Shown: piece by piece, positions 30,601-40,966 of the stretch
Layout: every line of letters begins with the position of its first letter
Numbering within the stretch: the stretch's first letter is position 1
Assembly (NCBI GenBank): GCA_964247055.1
Contig: OZ176053.1
Span: 8,680,001-8,744,000 of the forward strand
DNA from: Paragordius varius
Lineage: Eukaryota > Nematomorpha
Length of the DNA stretch: 64,000 bases
Direction: 5' to 3'
Notes under the pieces: generated by a model
Seen by the model: the letters and a program-made list of their open reading frames with translations, nothing else
Database searches by the model: none
Told to the model about the DNA's origin: nothing
Program-made: the position numbers and the translations under genes

Positions 30601-31781
30601 TGACTGTTGAAAAGTAAGGTAAATTACTAATACCTACACGCTTAAAATTATTTTAGTGTTGAAATGTAATGGCTCATTGGTGAAATTACTAGTATTTTCA
30701 CGCTTAAAATTATTTGACTGTTGAAAAGTAATGGTTGATTGGTGGAAATACCAATAAACGACGCTTACAATTCTTTGATTGTTGAAAAGTAATGGTTGAT
30801 TGATGGAAATACCAATAAAAGCACGCTTACAATTTTTTGATTTTTGAAAAGTAAGGTTGATTGGTGGAAATACTAATACCTACACGCTTAAAATTATTTG
30901 ACTGTTGAAATGTAATGTTTGATTGGTGGAAATACTAATACCTACACGCTTACAATTATTTGATTGTTGAAAAATAAGGTTGATTGGTAAAATTACTAAT
31001 ACATACACGCTTACAATTATTTGATTCTTGAATAGTAATGGTTGATTGGTGGAAATACTAACACCCGCACGCTAAAAATTATTTGATTGTTCAAAAGTAA
31101 TGGTTGATTGGTGGAATTACTATTACCCTCACGCTTACAATCATTTGATTGTTGAAAAGTAATGGTTGATTGGTAAAATTACTAGTAGCTAAACGCTTAA
31201 AATTATTTGTCTGTTGAAAAGTAATGGTTGATTGGTGAAATTACTAATACCCACATGCTCAAAATTATTTGACTGTTGAAAAGTACGGGTTGATTGGTGG
31301 AATTACTATTACCCGTACGCTCAGAATAATTTGATTGTTGAAAAATAATGGTTCATTGGTGAAATTACTAATACCTACATGCTTACAATCATTTGATTGT
31401 TAAAAAGTAATGGGTGATTGGTGGATATACTAATAAAACCACGCTTAAAATTATTTGATTGTTATAAAGTAATGTTTGATTGGTGGAAACACTAATACCT
31501 ACACGCTTAAAATTATTTGACTGTTGAAAAGTAATGGTTGATTGGTGGATATACTAATACCCGCACGCTTAAAATTATTTGATTGTTGAAAAATAATGGT
31601 TCATTGGTGAAATTACTAATACCTACACGCTTAAAATTATTTGACTGTTGAAAAATAATGGTTTATTGGTAAAATTACTAATATCTACACGCTTAAAATT
31701 ATTTGATTGTTATAAAGTAATGTTTGATTGGTGGAAATACTGATACACACACACTTACAATTATTTGATTGTTGAAAAATA

Positions 31782-32428
31782 TACCATTAACACTTCAAGA
31801 GTGTCCTTGAACAATTCAAGTTGGTCCTTGAACAATTCAAGTTGGTCCTTGAACAATTCAAGTTGGTCCTTGAACAATTCAAGTTGGTCCTTTAACTTTT
31901 TTGTTTTGTTTTTAACTTTTATCAATCAAATCGAAAATAATTCATCTATTTTATGTTTTTAACCTTTTTTCTATTTTTTAACATAAATTTTAAATCGATT
32001 ACAACTTTTAATCTTTGAAAACCGTATATCTTTATTAATTTCTTAAAATAAATTTAAATATTTATAAGATTTTAACACGAAATGAAAAAATATATAAGTT
32101 TTCGGGGTTATAAATTAAAATTTTTTATTAAAAACATTTAAAAGTCAATAATTTTGTTCAATTGAAAAAAATAGTTTTAAGAAAAAAAATTGGTTTTTCA
32201 ATAAAAAATTTATTTTTAAATGAATAAATATATAATAAATAAAGAAAATTAGGTTAATAAATAATTAAATAAAAAAATAAATGCAAAAATCATGGTTAAA
32301 TTAAAATTTATAATTTTAAGGACCAATTTGAACTGTTCAAGGACCAACTTGAATTGTTCAAGGACCAACTTGAACTGTTCAAGGACCAACTTGAATTGTT
32401 CAAGGACACTCTTGAAGTGTAAATGGTA
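31782..32428. mobile_element. Foldback/MITE-like DNA element inserted in the satellite
   Basis: The element begins TACCATTAACACTTCAAGAG and ends with the near-exact reverse complement, CTCTTGAAGTGTAAATGGTA. The inverted ends are about 110 bp long (31,782-31,893 and 32,317-32,428). Each holds four 21-bp direct repeats, TTGAACAATTCAAGTTGG plus TCC, and each 21-mer contains its own short hairpin CTTGAA/TTCAAG. The satellite is interrupted at GAAAAA-TA-ATGG with TA on both sides, so the likely target duplication is TA (31,780-31,781 and 32,429-32,430). The interior is AT-rich and non-coding. A TA target suggests a non-autonomous Tc1/mariner-type element, but family assignment from ends alone is uncertain. 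The short open frames in the arms are only translations of the 21-mers. Confidence 0.88.
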
Positions 32429-32430
32429 TA

Positions 32431-34524
32431 ATGGTTCATTGGTGAAATTACTAATATCTACACGCTTAAAATTATTTGATTGTTGAAAGGTAATGGGTGA
32501 TTGGTGGATATACTAATAAAACCACGCTTAAAATTATTTGATTGTTATAAAGTAATGTTTGATTGGTGGAAACACTAATACCTACACGCTTAAAATTATT
32601 TGACTGTTGAAAAGTAATGGTTGATTGGTGGAAATACTAATACCCGCACGCTTAAAATTATTTGATTGTTGAAAAATAATGGTTCATTGGTGAAATTACT
32701 AATACCTACACGCTTAAAATTATTTGACTGTTGAAAAATAATGGTTTATTGGTAAAATTACTAATACCTACATGCTTACAATCATTTGATTGTTAAAAAC
32801 TAATGGTTGATTGGTGGAAATACTGATACACACACACTTACAATTATTTGATTGTTGAAAAATAATGGTTCATTGGTGAAATTACTAATATCTACACGCT
32901 TAAAATTATTTGATTGTTGAAAGGTAATGGGTGATTGGTGGATATACTAATAAAACCACGCTTAAAATTATTTGATTGTTATAAAGTAATGTTTGATTGG
33001 TGGAAACACTAATACCTACACGCTTAAAATTATTTGACTGTTGAAAAGTAATGGTAAATTACTAATACCTACACGCTTAAAATTATTTTAGTGTTGAAAA
33101 GTAATGGTTGATTGGTGGAAATACCAATACACGCACGCTTACAATTCTTTGATTGTTGAAAAGTAAGGTTGATTGGTAAAATTACTAATACCTACACACT
33201 TAAAATTATTTTAGTGTTGAAAAGTAATGGTTGATTGGTGGAATTACTATTACCCCTACGCTTACAATCATTTGATTGTTGAAAAGTAATGGTTGATTGG
33301 TGAAATTACTAATACCTACATTCTTAAAATTATTTGATTGTTGAAAGGTAATGGGTGATTGGTGGATATACTAATATAACCACGCTTAAAATTATTTGAT
33401 TGTTATAAAGTAATGTTTGATTGGTGGAAACACTAATACCTACACGCTTAAAATTATTTTAGTGTTGAAATGTAATGGTTCATTGGTGAAATTACTAGTA
33501 GCTACACGCTTAAAATTATTTGACTGTTGAAAAGTAATGGTTGATTGGTGGAATTACTATTACCCCTACGCTTACAATCATTTGACTGTTGAAAAGTAAT
33601 GGTTGATTGCTGGAAATACTAATACCTACTTACAATTATTTGATTGTTGAAAACTAATGGTTGACTGGTGGAAATACTAATATTTACACGCTTACAATTA
33701 TTTGATTGTTGAAAAGTAATGGTTGATTGGTGGAAATACTAATACCCGCACGCTTAAAATTATTTGATTGTTGGAAAAATAATGGTTCATTGGTGAAATT
33801 ACTAATACCTACACGCTTAAAATTATTTGATAGTTGAAAGGTAATGGTTGATTGGTGGAAATACTAATAACTACACGCTTACAATTATTTGATTGTTGAA
33901 AAGTAATGGTTGATTGGTGGAAATACTAATACCCGCACGCTTAAAACTATTTGATTGTTGAAAAATAATGGTTCATTGGTGAAATTACTAATACCTACAC
34001 GCTTAAAATTATTTGACTGTTGAAAAGTAATGGTTGATTGGTGAAATTACTAATACCTACACGCTTAAAATTATTTGACTGTTGAAAAGTAATGGTTGAT
34101 TGGTGGAAATACTAATACCTACACGCTTACAATTATTTGATTGTTGAAAAATAAGGTGGATTGGTAATATTACTAATACCTACACGCTTACAATTATTTG
34201 ATTGTTGAAAAGTAATGGTTGATTGGTGGAATTACTATTACCCGCACGCTTGCAATAATTTGATTGTTGAAAAATAATGGTTCATTGGTGAAATTACTAG
34301 TAGCTACACGCTTAAAATTATTTGACTGTTGAAAAGTAATGGTTGATTGGTGGAAATACTAATACCTACTCGCTTACAATTATTTGATTTTTGAAAAATA
34401 AGGTTGATTGGTAAATTTACTAATACCTACACGCTTACATATTATTTTATTGTTGAAAAGTAATGGTTGATTGGTAAAATTACTAATACCTACACGCTTA
34501 CAATTATTTGATTGTTATAAAGTA
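32431..34524 (+). repeat. 62-bp satellite array, right part and outer edge
   Basis: The satellite resumes directly after the foldback insertion, in the same orientation and phase. It stops abruptly in the middle of a monomer near 34,524, after TTGATTGTTATAAAGTAA. Units here are more diverged than in the left part, for example TATAAAGTAATG, GGATATACTAATA and GAATTACTATTACCC variants. The flank beyond is ordinary AT-rich single-copy-looking sequence. Confidence 0.97.
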
Positions 34525-35509
34525 AACTTCTATTTTTTTAAGAATTATAGTTCAAACTAACTAAAAGTAATAAGTTTTTTGTTCAAAATTCTTATATTAT
34601 TATTTACTTTATTGGCATTGCCATTTTAGACGCGACTTTTTTCCTAAAGACACAACCGAAGAAAAATAGAATTAAAATAATTTAATGATAATAAAAAGTA
34701 TAAAATTAATATATTTTCAAAATTTGTTGAATGTTGTGTTTATTCATTTATGTAAAACATCAAACTTGCTTATATATAAACACTATTTGAATTTAATAAT
34801 ATCATAAGGCTGTTTTTTGTACGAATTCATTATGATTTTAAAAAATATAAAAGATAGTGAAAATCACGATTCAGCAGATAATAAAAATATTTATTATAAA
34901 AAAAGTCGAGTTTGCCAAACTATGTATCCAAAACCACGTAGATGTTTAGATCCCACCACATTATAAAATAAAAAATTCCTATCATTTACCTAATATGGAC
35001 GTGTTTAGATAATTTCTTATATTTACTCAATTGAAATTATTAACATTTGGAAAAAAATACATTAAACCTAAATATACACAGTGCACACAATCGGCTCGTA
35101 AAATTTTTGGAATATAAGCATCTGATAGTAAAATGTATAAGATGATGTTTTTAGTTTTTGGCTTGCGAGGGATATGAGAAAAATAACAATTGTGTGGTAA
35201 TTGCTCCATATCAAAAAATCGTAAAATTTGGACACTTCGTACGAAATAAAAGAATTGTAAGTTAAATGCTTCACATCGAAAATTATTGAAATGTATCACA
35301 TATTATATATGGAAAACAAATTCATAAAGTTTTAATTTCAAATCTCAGCTCCGAAATACTCAATTTTTAACCCTACTAAAATAATCTAATCTTTAAACAA
35401 ACGCCAAAATACCAAGATTTTGCAAAAAATTATATGGTAGACTATGAAAACAAAAAATATCATGAAAAATGCATTTTTGTTTAGCGTTAAAACAGTAGAA
35501 AAGCACTTT

Positions 35510-35910
35510 TACTTTACCTTTTCACTTTTTCGCCCGCTATGACATATTGATGTATTTTGCCAGAGCTCAATCCTGTGAATAAACTACCGTTAAAGTTTTA
35601 TAATATAATTATCAACCATTGTTCTCCTATAAACAAAATTAAATTTCCATTTTTGTGACTTCAGTCTAAAATTGGGCACAACACAATTGAACTAAACAGC
35701 TGATTTTAACAAAAAATATCAAGCTTTGGTATAATGTAACCTAAAAGCTTACTAAAGTTAATTATTTACATTTTATCCTTAATCTTCATTTATTTGCCTA
35801 TTGTATTAGGATATAAAAAATTAAAAGAAAAAATGGCGTATAAAATGAGGATTTTTTTATAAAATATTTTTTGTATTAAGCTCCTAAAAGGCTAAAGAAA
35901 GCAGGTTTTT
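35510..35910 (+). repeat. Diverged inverted repeat, left arm
   Basis: This arm matches the reverse complement of about 38,325-38,760 in an ordered series of short blocks: ACCTTTTCA, AGAGCTCAAT, AATAAACTAC, CATTGTTCTC, TTTTGTGACTTC, AAATTGGG, AAACAGCTGAT, TTTACATTTT, ATGAGGATTT and a CCTAAA-CTAAAGA-AGCA block. Order and spacing are kept, with substitutions and small indels between blocks. No coding potential was seen. It is probably an old dispersed element present twice in opposite orientation. Confidence 0.7.
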
Positions 35911-36457
35911 AAATCGATACCCTAAATACTTTTTGAGATTTATATATTCATTCGCTTTGCGATATAAATCTATCTTAAAAGGTCATGAAATGTTAATATT
36001 ATAAACACATTTTTACTTAAATTATGTTGAATATTTATTTAACTTCATACTTTTATATTAAATTTTAGTTCATCAAATTTAAGTATATTATTTATAAAAA
36101 TTCTACTTAAATTTGTAGAAAAGTGTATGATAGAAATTGTTCATAGAAAAAGTGTTATTACAGTAACTTACCGTTTTCACCATGCTTCAAAGTACCATAT
36201 GATACGTACAAACTTTGCCAAAAATTATATTTTAAGTCAAAAAATATATTAACAATATAACATTGCCATCTCATAATTATTCCGAAATTTTGATTTTAAG
36301 AAATTACATGTGGGTTTATACTGCTAGCTGTAAGACTTTTAACTTACTAGTTAATATAACCTTTAACACTTATTCATATTTTAGATATAACTCCTGGATA
36401 CGCATTCATTTGAATCCTTTGAATTGGGGTCGTTGGTGATCCTAAATATTAAAATTA

Positions 36458-36985
36458 ACTGGGGTGGAACGCAAATGGCTTCCCGGGCCGCATTTTCAGC
36501 TCAAAAAAACTGGCGCGCCGCATTAATATATGATTAATCAATAAATATTTCATTGTATTTCAATCATGACACTGTAAAAATTTACGACCACTGATCTGTC
36601 ACCTTTGGCTAAACTTTAAGTAGCAGATTCGCCTACATTTTTAAATGTGAGGGAAATTTGAATGTAGTCTTTACGATGTTCGTCTATAAAAAATTTGATA
36701 TAATTTTCAGCTTAAATAATTGATACTGCTTTACAAAAACTAATTTAAAGGTAGGATGGTGTATAAAGATGTTTAATTACTTTAAAATCCTTTACCAAAA
36801 AATTAATGGTGTCAATAGCGAAATACGTATTCTTAATAAATTATTATTAATATTTTAATATATATAAATTTTTAATATTAATCAGAAATCTTAACATATG
36901 GAGGTATTGATTTTTTTAGTTTTTTCAAATTTTTAGATGAAAATTATTAGAGGGCCGCATGGGGCCCGAAATGATCTCAATTAAA
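36458..36985. mobile_element. Degenerate small hAT-like element, copy A
   Basis: The left end reads GGGGTGGAACGCAAATGGCT then CCCGGGCCGCATTTT and GGCGCGCCGC; the right part carries AGGGCCGCATGGGGCCCG near 36,950. GC-rich ends around an AT-rich middle, with an AAATGGCTTCGCGGGCC-like head, are shared with the copies near 56.8, 57.6 and 63.6 kb. The outer right end is not sharply defined. There is no transposase; it is a non-autonomous relic. Confidence 0.55.
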
Positions 36986-37483
36986 TTTATTTATTCCTTT
37001 TAATAAGTTAACCTTTGTCCGGGCGGTCGCTTTGTTAGTCGCTCATTTTTTTAAACATTGACCTAATATAAATTGAAGACGAACAAATATTTAATCAAAA
37101 TTCTGAAGTGATAGAAATGTTTAGAATCATCGAAACATATAGAAAAAGTGTTTTCATCATATAAAGCGTTATCAAATCGGTCCATCATGACTCAAAATAG
37201 TATAAAGCACGCTTCAACAAAATTGCTAAACATCAAATTTAAAGATTATGCAATTTTAAAAAAAATTATTTTTTATATTAAAATTTAACATACATTTAAA
37301 ATTTTTATGGCATTATCCTGGCACGTTTATAATAAATGGACTAGCCCATTTTAGAAGGGTAAAAAATTTGAGACGTTCGGAGCTCATATTAAAAAAATTT
37401 TTCAAAATATTCTTTGTTTTTAGTATTTTATATATATTTTATGATATTTTTTGGAATGAAGCCTCTTTTTCACCAAACAAATT

Positions 37484-37720
37484 TTAAAAAATGTGCGCGA
37501 ATATTGCCAATTTCTTATATGGAAAACTTACAACAAAAGTGTATCTAACATTCTTGGCGCCTGGTGCATTATTCCGTGATGGCGCCCCCTCCCACTCTAT
37601 GATTCTGTTAAAAAAATAAAAATCAAACCGGGAGCGGGACGAAATGTGGCCGGTCATAAAAAGAAAAACATGAAAAAATATGCACATTTTCTTTGAAAAT
37701 GACGGATTTTTTTGTGGACA
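37484..37720. mobile_element. Possible DNA-transposon end fragment
   Basis: A patch less AT-rich than its surroundings (GGCGCCTGG, GATGGCGCCCCCTCCC, GGGAGCGGGACG) ends at GATTTTTTTGTGGACACTGTATA. The reverse complement begins with TA and CAGTGTCCACAAAAAAATCC, which looks like a Tc1/mariner-type terminus. No matching opposite terminus was found, so this is at most one end of an element. Low confidence. Confidence 0.3.
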
Positions 37721-37940
37721 CTGTATATGTATATTAGGATAATTTTTAAATTTTTTTCTATTTCCGAAGCAGTGTATATTTAATTATTATGCAATATCAA
37801 TAAACGTGGTTTAAAACTTTCAGGCTTATCAGCGACCCATCTTTTAAAATTTTAAAAAATATTGCCTTTTTTATTTATAGTTTATAATAGATTTAATAAT
37901 ATTTTATGTAATAAATCATTAAGCTTTTATAAAAAAATTT

Positions 37941-38086
37941 TAGTGCACACGCCCTCATATAGACCAGTGATCACAGTGTAATGACTTCCTTACATCACTG
38001 TAAGACTAAAAGCCAAATGCATCATGAGAAACCTGAAACATTTATCTAAATATATATTTTTTTATGGATATTTTTTGTGTGCACTG
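37941..38086. mobile_element. Possible short MITE with AGTGCACA ends
   Basis: AGTGCACA at 37,942-37,949 is matched by TGTGCACT at 38,078-38,085. TA precedes the left end, and TGTA follows the right end. The unit is about 145 bp and non-coding. A related AGTGCACACAA string occurs alone near 35,081. The short inverted ends could be coincidence in AT-rich DNA. Confidence 0.3.
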
Positions 38087-38324
38087 TATAATATTTAATT
38101 TTACAATACTTTTGTATAATATTTTAATAATAAGTAGGAATCATTGATGGTAACCACAAAAATCCATGATTTAGAGAATGTTTGTTGATGCCAAGTGCTT
38201 GGAATACCCATTAAAATTAGGCTTTAAAATTATATTTAACACTACATTGCTTTTTGGGGGTAGTTTTTTATCTCATAGTCATTTAAAATTTAATTATCTT
38301 ATAAAGTAATTAAGATAAGCCGAA

Positions 38325-38760
38325 TTTATATGCTGTCTTTAGTAGTTTAGGCGCATTATAATTTTTATAAGAATGTAAAATTGTAATAAATCCTCATCTC
38401 AAACTTTAACTGATATTTTTTTCTATGATTTTTGCCCTAGAGAATAATATATTTTATGGTTAGAAAATGTAAATCAACATTCAAGTTTCAGGCAACACTT
38501 TATAAGCAAAAAACCTGATATAATTTGATTTTAAATATCAGCTGTTTGTTTCAAAGTGTTTTGGAGCTATCCCAATTTTTTAATCTAGAAGTCACAAAAC
38601 TATTGAAAAATATAAGCTTTTTGATTTACAACATGAGAACAATGTTTTATTAAATTTTGATTAAAATAACTCGCAAGTAGTTTATTTTTATAATTGAGCT
38701 CTGGGATATATAGTTACCGCAAAATGTAGACCAGAACAAAAAAATGAAAAGGTAAATGAA
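38325..38760 (-). repeat. Diverged inverted repeat, right arm
   Basis: Reverse-strand partner of 35,510-35,910. Matching blocks include GAAGTCACAAAAC at 38,588, ATCAGCTGTT at about 38,537 and GAGCTCTGG near 38,696. The coordinate sums of matching blocks stay between about 74,235 and 74,265, as expected for one collinear inverted pair with small indels. Confidence 0.7.
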
Positions 38761-40769
38761 GTGTTAATGACTACGCTATGTTTAACACTTAGTACAGCTT
38801 CTCAGTGGATTCAAATTGTGGTCGTTAAATACCCCAGCCTCTTTTTATATTCTTGAAAAGCTATGAAAGGAATCGAACCATGGCAGAAGTTTACACTTAT
38901 ATAACATTAAGGAACCAAAATATAAAAAATATTGATTCCTACTTAATAAAACTTATTATAAGGTAATAAATCAACTAACAAGGCATGTGATGCATTATCT
39001 AAATTTAAAAATAACACAAAATAAACCACTGTTTTTTGTTTCTATCAATGTTAGGTGTGCTTTAAATTAAAAAAATTAGCTAATTTTAGCTTTAAAATTA
39101 AATACAGACGATATTCGGAAAAAATTGAAAATTAAAATCGGTAGTTTGATTTGGATTCTTTTTAAAACTATTTTTTTAGATTTTTATATAATTTATTTTG
39201 GATGATTTAAATTGGTACTGTTTCTTTTAAAAATTCTATTTATTTATCCTGTGGTATTTAGATTGCCTAATTTGAATCAAAGTGTTAATAACTAACTATA
39301 TGATAAATTAAAATACAAATAAAATATAAAAAATCAAAATATATCCTAAAAATATAAGTATTTTATAAATTTACATTCGCATCAATGCAGAATATATATT
39401 ACTCATTTGTGTGAAAATCATTTTCTTAATTTTTATATGTTAAACACCATATGTAATGAGATGGGATCAGCACCGTTTAAATTAATTTTTTTACTTCTCT
39501 GAAATTCAAATCCCATCATTTTTAAATAAAATATATTAAAAAATTATTATTATATTCCCCGCCTAAATCTTATTTGGTAAGTTTAAGTTTTTTTTCTATA
39601 AATATAAAACTGGCCCATTTTATGATATATTAATTTGACTTGAAAATATATGACATTGACATTATGATATGTTATAATTATTGATTATATAATTTATTAT
39701 TGAATTTTTAACCACTGTTTCTTAAATTTCTGCAAAACAAATATTTTAATATTATAACACATCAATAAAAAATTACAAGTATTGATTTGCATGTGCCCAA
39801 TTATCATTATTGGCTCTTCATTGTAAATCTGATATCATATTTATAGGATGGTGAAAATAATATTGTTAAAAAATTTCCATCGTCAAAATTTAATTTTTCT
39901 TTACATATTTTTTGTCAGGTTTTTTATGAATTAAACCAATTTTAGTTGTTGTTTAATGGTAATCTATTTATGGACATTATGTAATTTTTATAAAAATATT
40001 TTTATTAGTTTATTGACTTCACTTATTTTTTGTCCCAATATCAAAACTTTAGAGAAAAAATACTAACTGTATTCAGGTCCAATTTTTTGCTTTCATATAT
40101 TTATTTTAACCTATTTTTATGAAAAAACCACAAAAATTGTTTATTAATAATTTATTATTTTTAATTAAATTAAATCGAATCCATTAGTAGTATGATATTC
40201 TTAAAGTTTAGCTGTAGATCATTAATAGTTACAAATGTATTTATCTTATCTATATATTGTAATTTTATCGGCAAATAAAACCTAAAATTTCTTTTTTCTT
40301 TGACACTCTATTTTTACGCTTATTACATATGCTTTATAGATTTTTTATACCATAAAAAATCTATATTATATATAATATTTATATGATTTATTGATATTGT
40401 AACACTGAAAATTATGTATGCATTTGCTATAAGTTTTTTATGAGCCTTTGCGCACTATGATAATTTACCAACAGCTAATTTTAAAAAATAAGGTGATTTT
40501 ATTAAAGTTGCCAAATAAAGGTATAAACTATGTTTATTGAATTTAATTTTTGAATTCGTAACTAACTAATTTTTTCCACAATCACCAATGCAGTTATTGG
40601 TTACATTAAACATACCGAACATGTGGAATAAATTAAAAGCCATATATATTTAAATTTGTCTCTAATGATACTTTTTTGTTTAAAAAATTGGTATATTATA
40701 TCTTATAAAAAAAATTTAGTGGTGATAAAACTCTTTTTTTATTGAAAAATTTTATACTTTAATATGTAG

Positions 40770-40966
40770 ATAATAATAATAAGAGACAAATACAAAAAAT
40801 GTCTGAGAATCCAACGGAATTTTGCGAAAAAGACAAATACATATCTGCCCTTGATACAAAAATTACTTGGTTATCGAACGCTGACAACGAATTGGAACAT
40901 TCAATAAATTCTACGATAAATTCAGAAAATTTTGATGATATCAAGGAACAATTCAATAATCATGAG
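40770..40966 (+). CDS. Spectrin-repeat gene, exon 1 of the visible set
   Basis: Read from an acceptor AATATGTAG, it enters with two bases completing a codon and leaves in phase 0 at GAG/GTACAG. The peptide has TKITWLSNADNELEHS, a helix-A-like spectrin segment, then DDIKEQFNNHE. An in-frame ATG at 40,799 (AAAAAATGTCTGAG) could instead be a true start, because an in-frame stop lies just upstream of the acceptor. So it is either an internal exon or a first coding exon. Confidence 0.8.

Larger units (their letters stand above)
1..31779 (+). repeat. 62-bp satellite array, main block
   Basis: Head-to-tail monomers of about 62 bp fill this block without unrelated spacers. The phrases TTGTTGAAAAGTAATGG, GATTGGTGGAAATACTAATA and CACACGCTTAAAATTATTTG recur in nearly every unit. 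Monomers fall into subtypes: GGTTGATTGGTGGAAATAC with ACCCACACG, GGTTCATTGGTGAAATTAC with ACCTACACG, GGTTCCTTGG, a TAAAATTAC form, and an ATTGAAGGGTGG form with ACACGCACG. All units share one orientation. The array starts mid-unit at the left edge and continues beyond the window. Right of about 27 kb the units are more varied, with more small indels. This is satellite DNA; a role at a centromere or in heterochromatin is inference only. Confidence 0.98.
34525..40769. other. Gene-free AT-rich flank between satellite and first exon
   Basis: No exon, RNA gene or convincing open frame was found on either strand. The stretch is strongly AT-rich with poly-A and poly-T runs. It contains the inverted pair at 35,510-35,910 and 38,325-38,760, a GGGCCGC-type hAT relic at 36,458-36,985, and two possible transposon-end fragments at 37,484-37,720 and 37,941-38,085. 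If exon 1 at 40,770 is internal, this stretch is intron. Confidence 0.7.

Noticed and set aside
31765-32486. Short open frames with repeated SLNNSSW and NCSRTNL peptides
   Set aside because: They are translations of the 21-bp repeats in the arms of the foldback element.
1-34524. CRISPR-like regular repetition
   Set aside because: The units are contiguous 62-bp tandem monomers with no unique spacers, in a eukaryotic AT-rich setting; this is satellite DNA.
1-34524. CENP-B box in the satellite monomer
   Set aside because: No TTCG-type core with the required spacing is visible in the monomer.
35027-35299. Minus-strand open frame of 90 codons
   Set aside because: No domain, no splice or start context and AT-driven composition; a second frame over the same bases is equally open.
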